A DNA stretch of 64,000 bases from Streptomyces natalensis ATCC 27448 (GTDB lineage: Bacteria > Actinomycetota > Actinomycetes > Streptomycetales > Streptomycetaceae): positions 496,001 to 560,000 of the forward strand of contig NZ_JRKI01000061.1 of NCBI RefSeq assembly GCF_000935125.1, given 5' to 3'. Both the position numbers and the translations under genes were made by a program. Shown piece after piece: positions 63,113 to 64,000 of this stretch. Within the stretch, counting starts at the first letter, position 1. Every line of letters starts with the position of its first letter. The notes under the pieces were generated by a model. It was given only the letters and a program-made list of their open reading frames with translations. It did no database searches and was not told the DNA's origin.

Positions 63113-64000
63113 CATGGCTACCGAGACCACAGGCGCACCGAGCGAGGACGCGATCCGCGACGCGCTCGCGACGGTGAACGACCCCGAGATCCACCGACCC
63201 ATCACCGACCTGGGGATGGTCAAATCGGTGGAGATCGCGGCCGACGGCGCGGTGGCCGTCGTGGTCTACCTCACCGTCTCCGGCTGCCCGATGCGCGAGA
63301 CGATCACCAACAACGTGCGCGACGCCGTCGCCGGGGTCGAGGGCGTCACCGGCGTCAGTGTCGAGCTCGAGGTGATGAGCGACGAGCAGCGCAAGGAGCT
63401 GGCTGCGTCGCTGCGCGGCGGTACGGCCGAGCGCGAGGTGCCGTTCGCCCAGCCCGGGTCGCTGACCCGGGTCTATGCGGTCGCCTCCGGAAAGGGCGGC
63501 GTCGGCAAGTCGTCGGTGACGGTCAACCTCGCCGCGGCGATGGCGGCGGACGGACTGAAGGTCGGTGTCGTGGACGCCGACATCTACGGCCACTCCGTGC
63601 CCCGGATGCTGGGCGCCGACGGCAAGCCCACCCAGGTCGAGAACATGATCATGCCGCCGTCGGCGAACGGCGTGAAGGTCATCTCCATCGGCATGTTCAC
63701 CCCGGGCAACGCCCCGGTGGTCTGGCGCGGCCCGATGCTGCACCGCGCCCTCCAGCAGTTCCTCGCCGATGTCTACTGGGGCGATCTGGACGTGCTGCTG
63801 CTGGACCTTCCCCCGGGCACCGGCGATATCGCCATCTCGGTGGCGCAGCTCGTACCGAACGCCGAGATCCTGGTGGTCACCACCCCGCAGCAGGCCGCCG
63901 CCGAGGTCGCCGAGCGGGCCGGTTCGATCGCGGTGCAGACGCACCAGAAGATCGTCGGCGTGGTGGAGAACATGTCCGGGCTGCCCTGCCCGCACTGCGA
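63113..64000 (+). CDS. mrp: Mrp/NBP35-type iron-sulfur carrier ATPase (cut by window edge)
   Basis: The 296 visible codons have an N-terminal MIP18-like domain (residues about 10-95: VNDPEIHRPITDLGMVKSVE) and a P-loop ATPase with the deviant Walker A GKGGVGKS (126-133), VVDADIYGHSVPRMLG, WRGPMLHRALQQFL and LDLPPGTGDIAIS. The final CPHC at the window edge is the family CxxC that holds a bridging cluster. It carries Fe-S clusters to target proteins. The right end lies outside the window. Confidence 0.95.

Overview
The window is a chromosomal core segment of a high-GC actinobacterium, almost certainly a Streptomyces. The signs are very high third-position GC, many GTG starts, -10 boxes of the TANNNT type, many leaderless genes and a WhiB7/WblC-type regulator. 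I see no insertion sequence, prophage, integrase, rRNA or CRISPR array. I cannot name the species.

Layout. 1-1200: a catalase (cut by the left edge) divergent from a Fur-family regulator, then an initiator tRNA. 1300-6500: a Sel1-repeat protein between two identical initiator tRNA genes, then a UPF0182 membrane protein. 6600-12800: PPA1309 family, YlbL-type Lon/PDZ protease, a 60-aa membrane protein, moaE, an SDR-like protein, a DUF2342-type protein and a Nudix hydrolase. 12800-16800: two AIM24 proteins, a TerD-AIM24 fusion and a YgjP/M48-like metalloprotein. 17000-20600: a ThiF-like protein, an ABC1 kinase, wblC (whiB7) with a coupled small gene, and a leader that looks like an attenuator. 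21000-33900: uvrD2, mycoredoxin, nudC, an M20 peptidase, adnB, adnA and an alkyltransferase-like protein. 34100-38400: a large kinase-like/flippase-like membrane protein and moeZ. 38475-43350: an accessory-looking cassette of PelF-type glycosyltransferase, membrane protein, sugar epimerase and spherulin-4-like hydrolase. 43490-52000: DUF3152 protease, alpha/beta hydrolase, small acidic protein, TetR regulator, DUF3107, small membrane protein, ferritin-like protein and a DEAD-box helicase with a repeat-rich tail. 52000-57900: alpha/beta hydrolase, a MITE-like repeat, NYN protein, MarC, PHP phosphoesterase, zinc-ribbon protein and SUFU-domain protein. 58000-64000: CorA, a conserved hypothetical, a lipoprotein, a soluble MgtE-like sensor, a DUF1003 membrane protein and Mrp (cut by the right edge).

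From memory, much of the order from UPF0182 to the DEAD-box helicase matches Mycobacterium tuberculosis Rv3193c-Rv3211, and corA to mrp matches Rv1239c-Rv1229c. The region is therefore mostly an old actinobacterial housekeeping block for DNA repair (UvrD2, AdnAB, ATL), redox and stress (catalase, mycoredoxin, WblC), molybdenum cofactor and sulfur transfer (MoaE, MoeZ), and magnesium (CorA, MgtE-like). The polysaccharide-like cassette between moeZ and DUF3152 breaks that order and is the best candidate for an undescribed system. The second is the wblC leader, where a translated small ORF, an overlapping hairpin and an intrinsic terminator precede an antibiotic-response regulator.
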